From NCBI GenBank assembly GCA_014898415.1, contig RCTD01000019.1, positions 434,001 through 498,000 on the forward strand: DNA of 64,000 bases, in the 5' to 3' direction. Numbering within the stretch: the stretch's first letter is position 1; each line of letters starts with the position of its first letter. Source of the stretch: Stromatinia cepivora (lineage: Eukaryota; Ascomycota; Leotiomycetes; Helotiales; Sclerotiniaceae). This document shows positions 22,708 to 35,849 of the stretch, in pieces. A model generated the notes under the pieces. That model was not told the DNA's origin and did no database searches. It saw nothing but the letters and a program-made list of their open reading frames with translations. The position numbers and the translations under genes are program-made.

Positions 22708-25700
22708 TTAATATCTATCACCTCCACGGGCAGGCTTATTCTTTCCCTCAGCAACAGCTTGAAGTATCAATTCCTTTGCCTTTTCAATGCCCTCCTCACT
22801 ACCGACAACTTCAACTGGATCAGTTCCCTGTCCACGAGGAACAGTAATGTTGCAGCCTGTGGCCTTTCGAATGCTGTTGACCTTGCTACCATTTTTGCCA
22901 ACAATTGATCCATACAAGCTAGGATCAACGAGGGTAAGGTGTCCAACAAAGTTGTTCTTCGATGCTTGTTCAATGGCTTGTGCCAAGATAGACTTGGCTT
23001 GCGCAATGTTTTCGGTGGAGCCACGTAAAACCCATGGAATATCACCAGTCTCTCCAGAATCGGACTTGTTGAAGACGAACCATTCCTCAACGTCATCGGA
23101 TGTATCTTTTTCATCTGTGATTAAAGCATCCTTTGCATCGGCATTGGAAGGTGGTGTGGCTCTTGCTGGCATTTTAGCTCCTGCATGATCAACTGTGACT
23201 TGAAAATCGTTCCGTAATTTTCTGAAAAATTGACCATTGTTCGAAATATCATTGTGAAGCTTACGAGGAACCTGAACAGTTTCACCTTCCTGACCTTTAA
23301 CAACTTCAAGAATGTGAGCCTTTGCCTTCTCAACATCAGCTGGAAGACCAGTTATGGTGATACCAGTTTGACCACTACCCTGTCTAGGGATATCAATTGA
23401 GACCTTGAATTTCTTCTCCATGCCCTTCTTCGTCTCACCGCCAGCACCGATCAAAGGACGATGCTTATCGGTTGGAACATCCACAGTTTCTGTGATTTGG
23501 CTCTCTCGTTCCTCAACAATCTTTTGAATGGCAGCAACAATGTTATCAACAAGTTGTCGATTACCTTCAACCTTGATAGCATTACCGTCAGACTCGGCCT
23601 TGGGGAATTGCACAACACGAGCGAGTTCTCGACGGTCACCAGATCCACCAGCATTGACAATGATGGCATGAATGTTTGCGCCTCCAGCACCGATCAAAGC
23701 TCTATGGTGCTTCTTATCAACATTCAAAGATTCGGTTACTGTCGAATCGAAAACACTCTTCTTTTCCTCGATCAGTTTCTTTGCCTTTGCTACCTGAGAT
23801 GCTGTGCCCTTAATTTGGATCTCAACTCGTCCTGATTCATCAGCACTGTCACGAGAATTTGGAACATCAATTTTGGCTCCAGTCAATTGTCTCAATTCTT
23901 CCATACCAGCTCCGCGTTGACCGATAAGGGAAGGAATCTGGCTTTGCTGAACACTGACAGTAGCACCGTGTGAGTTATCTTGTAGATATTGGAACAGAGA
24001 AAGGATTTCATCTCTGGCTTCATCAGCTCCCTTCCTAGGTCCCTTTATGGTAACTTCATCTGGGGCTTGTTGACGTCGAGCACTCTGCTGACCGGCGTCA
24101 CTTCCTGCATGGTCATCATCCATAGGTCGACCCGAGCGTGGGAAATGGATTTGGACCTTGTAACGAGTTTGCAATCTGTTGATCTGAGTACCCTTGGCAC
24201 CAATGAGCTCGGGGTGATATTTAGGATCAATCTTCAAAGTGTACGTTGTTTCATCGGCCCATTGCCTGCCAAGCGACGAGATGTGTGATTTGGCAGCATC
24301 TGCTTTGGCCTTGGGCCCCTTAACTTCAACTTGGCCATCCTTGAGCTGAATGTCGACATCGAACTTTTCACGCAACTCGTTTACAAATGAGCCTCCCTTA
24401 CCAATGAGCTGGTTTGCATGCTTCTGAGGGAAATCAAAAGTTTGTGTGTAACCGCGTTCTTTCTCCTCCTCAATCGCTTGCGCAACGAAATCTTTAACCT
24501 TGACAGCCAATTTTTCCACGGTAGGTCTTGGTCCTTGGAGAGTGACGACAGTTCCATTGGCACTAACACGAGCAGGAATCTGGAAGGCCTTGTTCTCCGT
24601 GAATATGAATTTCCTGAGCTTGTCGTGGTACCTATGATTGTTAGCATTAGAAATAAACAAATACCATCAAGAGAGACTTACATTCTTGGCACGTCAATGG
24701 ATTCGCTGATGATCTCTGCCTGAGAACCAATAACATCAAGAATGTGTTTGCGAGCCTCTTCCAAACCACGTTGGAATTCTGCGATATCATTTCTTGAAGG
24801 CTGGCTGCGGGGTATGCTGTATTCCGGTTCCTTACCAGCAAGTCCTTCGAAAACTAGGAGTACATCACCGTTGGGGCCATCTGGCAATACCACGTGCACG
24901 CCATAATCTCTCTTGACTCTTGGAGAAATATCTTGTCCAAGATGTTTATGATAGAAGGAGTCCACAGGAATGTTTGCCATGCGTGAGAGAGGGTGAGCAT
25001 CAATCATGCTGATCAGCTGTTCCTGTACTTCAAACAAACTATCTTGATCCCGAGAGTAGACCTCCCATGGTGAGGTAACATCGGCCTGTGTTGGAGTGAA
25101 AATACGAGCATTATGAAGCTTTTCGAGTCTTTCAATCTCGCTTCGCTGGCGTAAGTATCGTGCAAGGTTCTGCGCATGCTGACTAGTGTTTCCTGGTGAC
25201 TTCTTGAGTTGTTTATGGATGTCAATGTTGACAGTTTGCGTAGCCATTGCTTGCTTTCTGGCTTCCCGCACAGCATCCTTAATCTTCTCCGAAGGGCCAA
25301 CGATCGTAATAGCATCATCTTCATCAGCTTCACTTGGCAAAAATATGGCACATCCAGTTTTGGCAAAGAAGTCCTGTCCTGGGTTACCTTGATCACCAAG
25401 AATAAATTGATGACGACCCTTGTTTATTCCTTGCAATTCTTGACGGGTTAGCTCCTCGTGCAACTGCTTGGCCCGACGTTCAATTTCAGCGCGTGCTGCT
25501 AGGACGGCAGCACGGTCACCATTGAGAGTGATGTAGTTATCGGCGGCTGCTGGAACGAAAAGTGGACCCTCACGATCGCGAGCGGTGGTTGGCAAGGTGT
25601 AGTTATACGGGATTTCCAACTCGGACAAGTTGTGAGTGTTCCTCAAGGAATCGGCATGAGTGTTATGAGGACCAGCAAGGAAGGTGTAGAATTCAGATGG

Positions 25701-26724
25701 AATACCACGCAATTTCGTCTTGGTTGTGCCTACTTTTTCTCCCACAATTTTCTCGATTGCCTTCTTAGCTTCTGCGACCGCAACAGCATTGCCCACGACT
25801 GTGACATCTACAGTAGCATCTTCGTCATCATCGGCAGCGCTAGTCTTATCATCCTTGGGTATTTGAATTCTAGCACCGGTAGCTTCTTGCAATTCTTTGA
25901 TCTTTAAACCTTGTTTTCCAATGATGAAGGCTCGTGCTTTGCTGGGGATGGGCACGCGAATTTCTTGCTAATGAGTGTTAGAAACTGGTAAGAAGAAGTA
26001 AAATTTGGCTTACCTTTGCACCAATTTGTTCCATCAAGGCCTTAATACCAGTACGAGCAGCTGAGGGAGGACCATAAGCCGTGAAGGTCATCTTCCCTCC
26101 CATACCAGTTGATTGGGTAATATTAGACCTATACTTTTTGTTGATCTCTCTTAAAATTTCGGGCAAAGGTTTCTTTAACTCTCCCCGCTTGAGAATTTGA
26201 TCCTGGGCTAATTCGATTCTCTCATGGGGCTGTTGGCCTGGCTGACTGACTTTTGGTCGGTTGGCAGAAGACATTGGGGTTGCGGCGCCTGAGTTGGGGT
26301 TAGAAGCTGGCGATGCACCATTTGCTGGAGTTCCATTGGCATTGGCTGAGGCTTTTCCGCCGCCCCAAATACCCTGAGCTTGAGGCTTGGGCTGGGAAGT
26401 GGCTCCGAGAGCTGGGAATAACTCGTGGGATTGTGTATCGATTGAGGGCTCCTTGCGGACATCCTCCTTCTGTTTTCCCGCAGCTTTTGTAGACATAGAG
26501 GGAACCCATCCTGGAGTAGTGGAATCGCCATTGACATCCTCGAGGATGCTAGCAGAGGAAGGTTGTTCACTATGCTTCAAGTCATCTTCATCGGGAATAT
26601 CCTCAATGGTGGGCTGATGTTCTTGGTCATGTTTTTGCATAAGCTTCTGAGCCTGGCTTAATTCGGGGCCATTGCCATTGGCTTCGGAGTGGCCATTTGG
26701 CACAGCAGTATCGACAGCAGACAT
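22708..26724 (-). CDS. SCP160: multi-KH-domain RNA-binding protein (Scp160/vigilin type)
   Basis: Polysome-associated RNA-binding protein. Complement of exons 26014-26724, 24682-25967 and 22708-24631 gives 1306 residues (yeast Scp160 is about 1220). The first 190 residues are acidic and low-complexity (EDIPDEDD; SPASNPNSGAATP) with a GIWGGGKASANA stretch; the remainder is an array of KH modules. Canonical GxxG loops are IIGKQG (about residue 254), LIGKGG (about 742), LIGAKG, LIGQRG, LIGAGG twice and IVGKNG (about 1243); others are degenerate (LGDQG, SNNG), as usual in vigilins. The C-terminus is short and basic (KPARGGDRY). A 5'UTR intron at 26801-26878 (GTATGT...AATAG, branch CTAAT) is plausible. 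Confidence 0.94.
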
Positions 26725-28891
26725 AGTAGGGATGGTGAGTGTAAGAATTGCAGAATGACGAGCTTGAGGTTAAAATCGGCTAGGAAATTCTATGACACGT
26801 CTATTGCATTAGATTATGTGTAATGGACAGCTTGCTCCTCACTGTGATAATAGGTGAAGGGAGAATAAAATAACATACCTGAAGAATGAAGAATCGCTAA
26901 GTGATTGGGAATAGGGTGAATGCAGATCAATTGAACCGGGAAGATAAGGACAAGTATAGCCACGCAGACAAATTATGGGAGAATGAGCTCCAGGGTCTAG
27001 AAGACTGGCATAAGGGGCGATGCAGAAACAATGTATGGAGGTCTGTAGAAATTGGTGCAATGCAGAGCTCTTCTTGATTGAATAGGCTCTGTAAGTACAA
27101 CTGCTTTTCTCTTTTAAATTGTTGTGTGCAACGATGTTCAGAAGTTAAAGTCGTACTTTGAGTGGGACGTATTATGGAACTTTCTTGAGCTTTCCAGGTG
27201 TGAACACTTGGGTGATAAAAAAGAACTTAGTAAGCGAAACCTCAATTTAGCTAAAGCCTCTTGGCATCCCGTGACCGTCCCAGAGACTCGAATTATTCAA
27301 AGTCCGGGGAACATTGATTGAAGCTACTGCCAAAATGAATAACAAATGGTTTCCAAGCAGCGACTTGAATAAGGTTCGAAGGTCAAAAAAGCTTGTAGAT
27401 CAGATGTGAGTCTTTTGTCCCTGAATCACAAGCGAATTAAAGCAACAATAATCACAAAGAAACTTCAAATCCTCACCAAATCATCAAAGCTTGCATATTG
27501 GAACTCTGGTACTGCACCCAGTTCATTGCTTTTGACCATATCAAGTACATAATTGTACTGGCTTCAATTCAATTCAATTTTCCTTATTCGATTCCAAAAT
27601 TCATTGAAATGAGGGGTATATCCATATTCAAAATGTCTCTCCGCATACGATTGATGTATAAGACTTAATCAGACAAGATTCGAAAAGTCGACGATGACGC
27701 ACCTGACGCTTTTGAGAAGGTAGAGCTGGAGTGGCTTCATGATGGAGAGAACACTTGGGTATACATACATGCACTTACATGATATTTGTATCGAGAAGTA
27801 AGGTACCCTCAGACTCGAAGATACCTGCCAAGACAAGAGCTTCATGATGAATTCCTGTGCCAAGTGGCTATGGGCTTCGTTCTTTTCTTGATGAGGGGGT
27901 CCTGAGTTTTTGATTACTTTGTATGGCTTGTCACATAGTCGAATCGACATGCACTTCGAGTCCAGTTCGAATTTCGATTGAGGATCACCCCTCCTGTTGT
28001 GTAGCATATGTAGTGTCTTAAAGTCTCTCGGAGTCAGCCCACCCACCTGCTCTATGTAACATGTCACCACTCCATACAGAAAATTACAAGAGGTCCGCTG
28101 CACTGTTGTATATCATCGGTAAGTACCATACAATGTTGTAACGGTGCTTTTCCTTTGTCTATTTCGAAGTTACGGAGCAGGTGGTGGTTACTTCGGCAAC
28201 CAGGAGTAGAACCCCACTATCTTAATAGCTGGCGTAGATGAAGCTATATCGTTTGAGATTTCGGGGATAAGAGAACGATTTGTATTGATACTTAGTCAAA
28301 GGTTGCAATCAGAGGTTGAGAATGATTCGGGCTGGCTGTGAAAAAAGTGATAGTATGCTGTACCAGTACAATCACATATAACGGCTGAGGATATCTCCTT
28401 ATGTAGAAGCGAAAAAGATTCCGAAGATTGATAAACAAAATTAGCTACAATAGATTGTCAGTACCACATCGTGACTTTTCAAATTTGAATCTATGAGTAA
28501 GGATAGGGAGGTGGAATTGACTGTGATCCTTGCTTTCGGAATCAGGGATACAGCTTCATACTTTTCCCGGTGGTATTTATGAACTTCATCGTAGTCCTAG
28601 ATAATATTAATACTATCCTTAAGGTGGGGGAAGAATACGATGATGATCTGCAAGGGAACAAGAAATCTAGAAGCCGGAAGCATGGAAGCCATAAGATGTT
28701 ATTTCAATGCACCAACGTTTTCAACAATTTAATACTAGGTAGTTTATTATCAGTTACGTACACTAGTGGGTTATTTCTTTTTTTTTGTTAGGTACGAAAT
28801 ACAAGTGACGAAAGGAAATACATACCGTATAAAAGTTCCGATCAACGAATGCATTTCAATTCAGCCAACGACAGAAGTTCTAATAAATGAA

Positions 28892-28926
28892 TAGCAAGCA
28901 AGCAGGCAAGCAGGCAAGCAGGCAAA
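28892..28926. repeat. short GCAAGCAG tandem repeat
   Basis: Alternating GCAAGCAG/GCAGGCAA units, about four copies. Confidence 0.85.
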
Positions 28927-29979
28927 GGAAGACTTCTCGAAGAGTGGATATCTACTGTACGAAGCCATTCGGGGTCTTTGAATGAAACTTGTAATGGCCT
29001 GGGAAATGGTACGAACATGTTTTGTTCAGCGATAATTGGATACTAGGCATATACATGCAATATGTATATGCCAGTAAGAAAATGGGCTGCAGAGTTTGTA
29101 TCGCAATTTGACAAGGTAGTATAGCTTGAATGGACTCATGAATACTTTACAATACAAATTAATAGCTTACTAGGTGTGATGTTTCCCTACTAAATACATG
29201 CTGTCGATGTACATTAGTCTCATGTAATGTATATGTTGTGGTAATGAGGCTTGTTTGAAATACTGTAGGAAAATGGAGCAGCTCAGCAGCAGTAGCATTT
29301 TAGTAGCATGAGAGGAGAGACGAAATATGAGGGGTATGTACAAATAGGTAGTCATAATCATCAATATGGCAAAAGTTATCAGAATTGCAATATAAAGAGT
29401 CTTTACCAATATCTCTTCATCCTCCCTCTCTCGCCATCGTCTCAAAAGATTGGTTCGCATTTTCGTGTTGGTTGATATTGATTGATATACTTTTTCTACT
29501 TGTCTTTGGCCGAAAAGAACGTCCCTATCCTTTCATTAAAATTTTGACTTAAATTACTCAACATTTATATTACTTCTTCCCATACCTAGTAATTTTCCTT
29601 CTAGAATTCTTTGATCATTCCTTTCCAAGATTCATCACGATTACACCCCAATTTATGGCCCAGTCATTCTCTCTATTCCCAGTCAAATCGGTTAAACTGA
29701 CAGCGAAGGGTCTTTCCGAACCCAAATTCAATATCTTCATAATCGGGCAGGGAATATAATCAGGGAATCTGTTACTTTTGAATTATTGAAAGCCCTACCA
29801 TATATTGGCAAACCACTGGCAGCTTACCGACGAGCCACCTTATCATTCACTGGCCATTGGGTTCAAATAACGAAAAATAAATCTTAAGAATTGGAGAAGA
29901 GATGTGCATCGACAGTTATCCTTTTGGAGAGAATAAAAGTAATTCATTCATTCGAGGAATTACAATCATTTCATATACA

Positions 29980-29991
<12 letters not shown>

Positions 29992-30010
<19 letters not shown>
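29992..30010. repeat. (AC)n microsatellite
   Basis: Nine to ten AC units, about 460 bases upstream of the STE20 start. Confidence 0.9.
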
Positions 30011-30011
<1 letters not shown>

Positions 30012-30474
30012 TTCTCTATACTCATCCCAAACCCCTCCTATCCCCTCTTTTCTAACAAATCTCCAAAACAACCCAAAAAAATACCGTTTCTAAATTAATT
30101 CACCACCATTCATTTACAAAGCTATCTTGGCCACCAATTTCAACTACAACCACATAGTGTTACTGCGCTGTTCAACTAGGTACTCAATACCATACAGATT
30201 CTCTCGGAATTTCCGCCCGCTACCAAATAACAACCACTCTTCCCGTTCATTGAAAATTGGCTACTCAACTGGCTCAGTACTACTGTACCGATTTATTCAC
30301 ACAAGACAAGAGACTGTAACCCCCATCACTCGTTACCCTGTACCAATTTGATATTGCATGCAGATTTCATTTTTTGATTGGTTAAAAGGTTACGGCAATT
30401 TACGAAACACATCCTCCACTCAAAGCGGCGGACCTCCCAAAGTTCAAACGAAGGTCTGAGCAGTGACCGAAGAT

Positions 30475-33214
30475 ATGGATCAAGAAATCAAAACAACCAG
30501 CCGTAGGTTGACTAAGTTAACTAAAAGGCCACCACCATCCAAAGCTATAGCTTCATTTGAGGCCAGGCAAAAAGATAACTCATCTTTCCCCTTTCATACA
30601 TCTTTACGAAGTCAGCGAAGCTCTGGAAGCTTACAACGAGCCCCGTCGGCACCTTCTTACCCCAGATCTCACTACAATCCAGGTCATACCCGAAAACTCA
30701 CTTCACCAAATCCCGCATCCAGTAATTCGTCTCTCGAGCATCAGTATTCGAACACCTCTCCAGTATTGGCCGGTTCAGAATTCGTGCTTCAGCCCATAGG
30801 CATGGGAGGAGCGAATGATAATCGCCGTTCCATTCCATCGCGACCAATAAGTGAGAAGAGTTCTGAAGAGTTTATCGGTGCTCCCTTTGATAGTTCTGGT
30901 ATATTTAGTCACATCGATTCAGCAAAGTCTTCTCAAAATACTTTACGGCGACCGCCGCCACCGCCGTTATCGCATACGAGTCCAGCATATATTGTGAGCC
31001 CACAGTTACGGCAATCCGCAAGTTTTACCGCAGGCGATAAGATGAACGAAAAAGCCCCTCCACGCGTGGGTGAGAACCAGCTCATCAGCCCTAAAAGATA
31101 CTCCGACGAAACTAAGGAACCGAAAACTGGAATGCTACGAAAGAAATCAGGTTTCTCTGGTTTTATGAGTAGTATTGGTGTTGGCTCGCCAAGGGGAGTC
31201 AAAATATCAGCACCCGAGAATCCAGTACACGTTACTCATGTTGGGTACGATAATACAACTGGACAGTTCACTGTAAGTATCTCGAGTGACGAATTGCCCC
31301 GCTTCAGATTTATTGCATATCTGACCGATTCATAGGGGCTGCCGAAAGAATGGCAGCGTATGATCAACGAAAGTGGAATCACAAAAAAAGAACAAGAGCA
31401 ACATCCGCAAACAATTGTCGATATCGTGGGTTTTTACAAGGAGAATACGGATAAAGGTGGCGAAGAGATATTTGACAAATTCGATCATGCGAAAGTGCCA
31501 GAGATTGCGATGGCGCGTCCTGTGCCGCCGCCATTGCCATTGTCCCCAGGCTTCAGCACCCCGAATTATGGTTCAATTACCCCGACGATGAGTCCTCCAG
31601 CGAGTCCTCGATTCCCTGCAAATAACGAGTCGAATTTTGAGAATCCAAGATCACCGCCTCCGATTCCGCGCGGAACACCAAGTATGGGTTCTCAATCCAA
31701 GCCTGAGCTCAACGGACTCGTGCCCAACAGGCCAGCCCCTAGGCCACCTGTGTCGATGCAAGGACCGTCTAGAATTGCACCTCCACCACCTACCGCTGGC
31801 AAAGATTCTGGGATTGGAATGACTCGTCAAAGTGATGATTTACCGGCATTGGCATACGTCCCTCCAACTGTACAGGACAATGGTCCTATGCTCCCAGAGG
31901 AACACAGGTCAAGGTCAAGATCGAATTCCAAAGTAAATGGCACATCGCCATATACAACTCCAGCGCCAGCATCTCCACAAGTCTATCAGCAACAAATTTT
32001 GCATCACCAAGAGCAAGCAATGCAACAGGCCCAACAGGCAATGAGCCGATCAATCAGCGTTAAGAAGCCCACTCAACAAGCTACTCCACCAACACCTCAA
32101 GGTCAATTCCCAGCGAACGGTGTCCCACACCCGGCCCAACAAGCTAGACAAGTACCAGGCCCGCGTCCCAGGCAAAGAGCGCGGCAAAGCACCGGTTTTG
32201 ATATAGTTGCAAGGTTGAAGCAAATTTGCACAGAGGGTGATCCTCGAGACATTTACAAAGAGCTCACTAAGATTGGTCAAGGTGCATCCGGTGGCGTCTA
32301 TACTGGTTATGAAAGAGGGACAAACCGATTGGTGGCCATTAAACAAATGAATCTCGAACAACAGCCAAAGAAAGATTTAATCATAAATGAAATTCTTGTC
32401 ATGAAAGACAGTTCCCACCCGAATATAGTCAACTTTATTGATAGTTTCTTGGTTACTGGGGAACTTTGGGTTATTATGGAATATATGGAGGGTGGAAGTT
32501 TGACGGATGTTGTTACATTCAATATTATGTCTGAGGGTCAAATTGCAGCTGTTTGCCGGGAGACTCTGAAGGGTTTACAACATTTGCATTCCAAGGGAGT
32601 CATTCATCGTGATATCAAGTCGGATAATATCCTGTTGTCAATGGATGGGAACATCAAACTAAGTAAGTTTTCCACCTTCCGAAATCCGTGACCCTAATCC
32701 TAATGTCTTTTGCAGCTGATTTCGGCTTCTGCGCCCAAATCAACGAAGCTCATAACAAACGTACTACCATGGTTGGTACACCTTACTGGATGGCACCTGA
32801 AGTTGTCACACGCAAAGAATATGGACGCAAGGTTGATATTTGGTCTCTTGGTATCATGGCCATTGAAATGATTGAAGGAGAGCCGCCCTACCTCACCGAA
32901 TCACCCCTAAGAGCTTTATACCTGATCGCAACGAATGGCACTCCTACTATCAAGAATGAACAGGATTTGAGTCTCGTCTTCCGGGATTTCCTCTACTTTG
33001 CGCTCAAGGTCGACCCAGAAAAGCGAGCTAGTGCTCATGACTTATTAAGAGTAAGTTAATTCCTTCACCCCATCCAAGATCGACCGAGGTTAATAAATAT
33101 CTTTTGTAGCACGATTTCATGAAACAATGCACAGAACTCATACAATTAGCACCCTTGGTACGATCTGCACGCAATGCCCGAGCGCAGGAAAAGGCCCAGA
33201 AGGCACTATCATGA
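30475..33214 (+). CDS. STE20: p21-activated kinase Ste20
   Basis: PAK-family Ser/Thr kinase acting below Cdc42/Rac in polarity and MAP-kinase signalling. Exons 30475-31272, 31336-32662, 32716-33050 and 33110-33214 give 854 residues. The CRIB domain (about 243-262, [16 protein letters not shown]) is split by intron 1, [13 protein letters not shown] proline-rich linker follows. The kinase domain (about 574-825) has [31 protein letters not shown] after splicing, the PAK signature [11 protein letters not shown] and [10 protein letters not shown]. The short last exon adds HDFMKQC and a basic tail. No PH domain is present, and the CRIB flank resembles Ste20 rather than Cla4. The ATG at 30475 is chosen as the first one in frame; an additional upstream exon cannot be excluded. 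Confidence 0.93.
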
Positions 33215-35750
33215 TCTTCACAAGGTTTGATCATGAACGAATGATGAACTCAAAAAATGATGTTGGCGCTGCAATCTTGCATTGGAGCAATGATTCGACT
33301 TATCCTTGGCGTTCCATGGCGAACTGTGGCAAGGAATGGCCTTACTTGCCGGTCGCATATATTTGTTGCCTTTGATAGAGCACATGAAGCCATTACATTA
33401 CCTCTACTTTGGAGTATTTTTTGTTCTTTGGTTTTGGGGCTTGTCATAGATTGATACACATAGCTGGATATATGGTGTGCAAAGCCAAACGAAGCAAGAA
33501 TTTTTGGATCATAAGCGCTTTTTTTTATCTCATCATATGTCAGCATTTGCAGCAAGCGAAACCACCTTTCATCGCGAGCAAAAGCTTATATTTGCAGTTA
33601 CGAAGTTTGGCTATCTCGTTCTTCTCTTCAAGCCACAACACAAACCTTTGTTCAAATTTACTCATTTTCCTTTCTCTGGTTAGGTGGAGATGGAAAAACT
33701 TCTTTACATATATGAAATGTAGGGCTCTCCGTGGAGGAGATTGGGAGGATTTGGAACCACCGTTGAATTTGGATGAAGATATCATGACACACATTTAGAA
33801 GAGTTGGTGGGCGGTGGATGGATGGTTGGCGAATATATGATATCCTGATTAACTTCAAAAATTTATCTTTGCCTTTACTTTAACGTTTGGAGGAATAGGA
33901 TCGGCAATAGAAGTTGAGGGTGAAGGAAGGGAATAGGGCATTTGTATTAATGGTGGAGCCTTGTTCGATCACCCTCGTGGGCTTTTTTTTATGAGTGTTT
34001 GTTGGTGTGGGGATTTTCCTTTGGGCCGGGAGAGTAAGTGGGTTGGGATGGGGTGATGTGGTGATGTGGTGATGTCGATGGGATGTGCTTTAGCCTTTTG
34101 GTTTAGGAAAATGGATTAGATGTCTTGAATGAGTACAGCTGATAGTAGTCCAAAACGGAGAGGCTCTTCACTTCATTTTTGTTTGATACTTGTCGGCTGA
34201 TTGTGCAGATGGCATGCTAAATGTGATATATTTGTACTCAAAAGCGAGTGCCACGCATATGAGTCTTGCTGTGTGTGGATTTTCCTTGCGATTACGATGA
34301 CGATGACAATAGCAACGGTAATATCATTCGACAATATGAAACAAAGATATGATGGTATGGTATTAAGTATTAGGTATATGGGGTGGGGTGGAATGGGATG
34401 GGATAGGGTGGGAGAAAGAGAATGGGGATAAGAGGATAGGAGGTGGGGTTTTGAATGGTTGTTGGGCTCTTCTCTGGGTGTAAATTGGATATTATAAATT
34501 GGAAGTTGTTTGTTGAGGGTGTGAGGGCGTGAGGAAAGGGGGAGATGTGGTTGGTGAATGGTGAATGGTGATGTGGCGTGATGTGATGGAATTCTTAGTT
34601 TGTTTTTATATCTATCTATCTAGCTTTAGGTTTTAAGGTTTGAGGGTTGCTTGGGTAATTAGTAGGATATTAGGTTCAAGTATACTAGGTATTTGGTTGA
34701 TATATACTATTATTTTTTGAAGAAGAATGCCCTCAGCTGTGTGATGAGAAGGTGGAAGGAGGTGCTGAGAATAATCTCATTTTTTGTGTGGGAGAGTATT
34801 TACTGTGGATTATAGAGTAGAGTGTTATTCATATACTCGTTCCTAATAGTCTTCTCTGATTCATGATATCCAGACCTCAGATTTAGCTATTAGATCATGG
34901 GCTGCAGCTATCCCTAACTACACTCACTTGGCCTTTGTCTTGTCTTTTTTCCTACCCTACCGTTTGGGATAGGAGGTTTATAGACTCGTATGAGTTTCTG
35001 TCTTTCGTGGTAAAATTCAGGAGGGTGGAGGGGTTGAGTTTTGAGCTCAAATCAATGATGATTGCAATTGATGTTGACCGTGCATATTGGATATACATAC
35101 GTCATCGCAATGCCCTACTACGATATATCATATTTACTAGGTAGACTTGCATCAAATGTGGAGATATAAGAGTTCCGATTTTCAAAGTCGAAACTATCCT
35201 ACTGCGGTTATTCACTTCATAACCAAATACATGAGTGAGGACTCGAGTCGATAAGGTGAATGCGTGAAGTTTGTGAAAACATTAAGTTTCAAAAGTGTAG
35301 GATTTCCATGTGATATCCAGTGGAGAAATTCCTTCTTGTAAGGCCCTTGATATGTGTCATTGTTGTCGTTTACGATGATCGTTGGGTTTTCTTCCTTTCA
35401 GAAATTGCCGTGTTTGTCGTATTTTTATATGAGATGAATGACAACATCTCTATTTATGCCAACAGTTGGGTATATCCCAGTTGAGTATATTCTGGGCTTC
35501 TATGAGGGAGAGATGAATATCTTTCGGACCGTTTTCCAGTCGAAAAAGCACTACAGGATCCAATGACCCAATTTTACATGGATAGTCCGACACATTCTCT
35601 GATTTCAAGTCCAAGTATAAAAACGAATCCTGTAACTTATACTCCATTCTTGTAAAACATGCCATTTATCATGTAGTAGTGCCTAGTAGAAGTTTTGCTC
35701 ATGTGGGGCCGAGACGACCCCCCGAAACTGCAAAAGAAAAGAAGGGGGTC
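33215..35750. other. intergenic region downstream of STE20
   Basis: G/T-rich plus strand with many GGTGATGTGG-like runs around 34040-34580. No convincing gene. It includes the STE20 3' untranslated region. Confidence 0.5.
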
Positions 35751-35849
35751 TTCCGGTACGGGGAATTGAACCCCGGTCTCCCGCGAGTTGATTCAAGCTC
35801 AGAAGCTTCGAATGAGAGGCGGAAATGCTAGCCACTACACCATGCCGGA
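35751..35849 (-). tRNA. tRNA-Glu (CUC) with intron
   Basis: Minus-strand cloverleaf: acceptor TCCGGCA/TACCGGA plus discriminator A, D-arm GTGT/GCAT, anticodon stem TCCGC/GCGGG with loop CTCTCA-C, T-arm CGGGG-TTCAATT-CCCCG. Anticodon CTC is at 35814-35816. A 27-nt intron (35786-35812) sits at the canonical position one base 3' of the anticodon. One acceptor pair is mismatched (C6-A67); a G at 67 would pair, so a C-to-T change on the plus strand in a CpA context is a likely cause. Confidence 0.9.

Larger units (their letters stand above)
26725..30474. other. intergenic region between the divergent KH and STE20 genes
   Basis: A 3.7-kb spacer between two divergent starts. It contains a probable 5'UTR intron of the KH gene, a GCAAGCAG tandem repeat (28892-28926) and a CA/AC microsatellite (29992-30010). 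A 144-codon minus frame at 27669-28103 has no recognisable domain. The last few hundred bases carry the STE20 leader. Confidence 0.5.

Noticed and set aside
27669..28103. 144-codon minus-strand frame
   Set aside because: No recognisable domain, no splice context and ordinary composition; probably chance.
28892..28926. CRISPR-like or regulatory repeat
   Set aside because: Simple head-to-tail 8-bp repeat without spacers; the window is eukaryotic and contains no CRISPR array.
30127..30351. Upstream exon of STE20 carrying a PH domain
   Set aside because: The frame has no PH-like sequence, and the CRIB flanks match Ste20, which lacks a PH domain.
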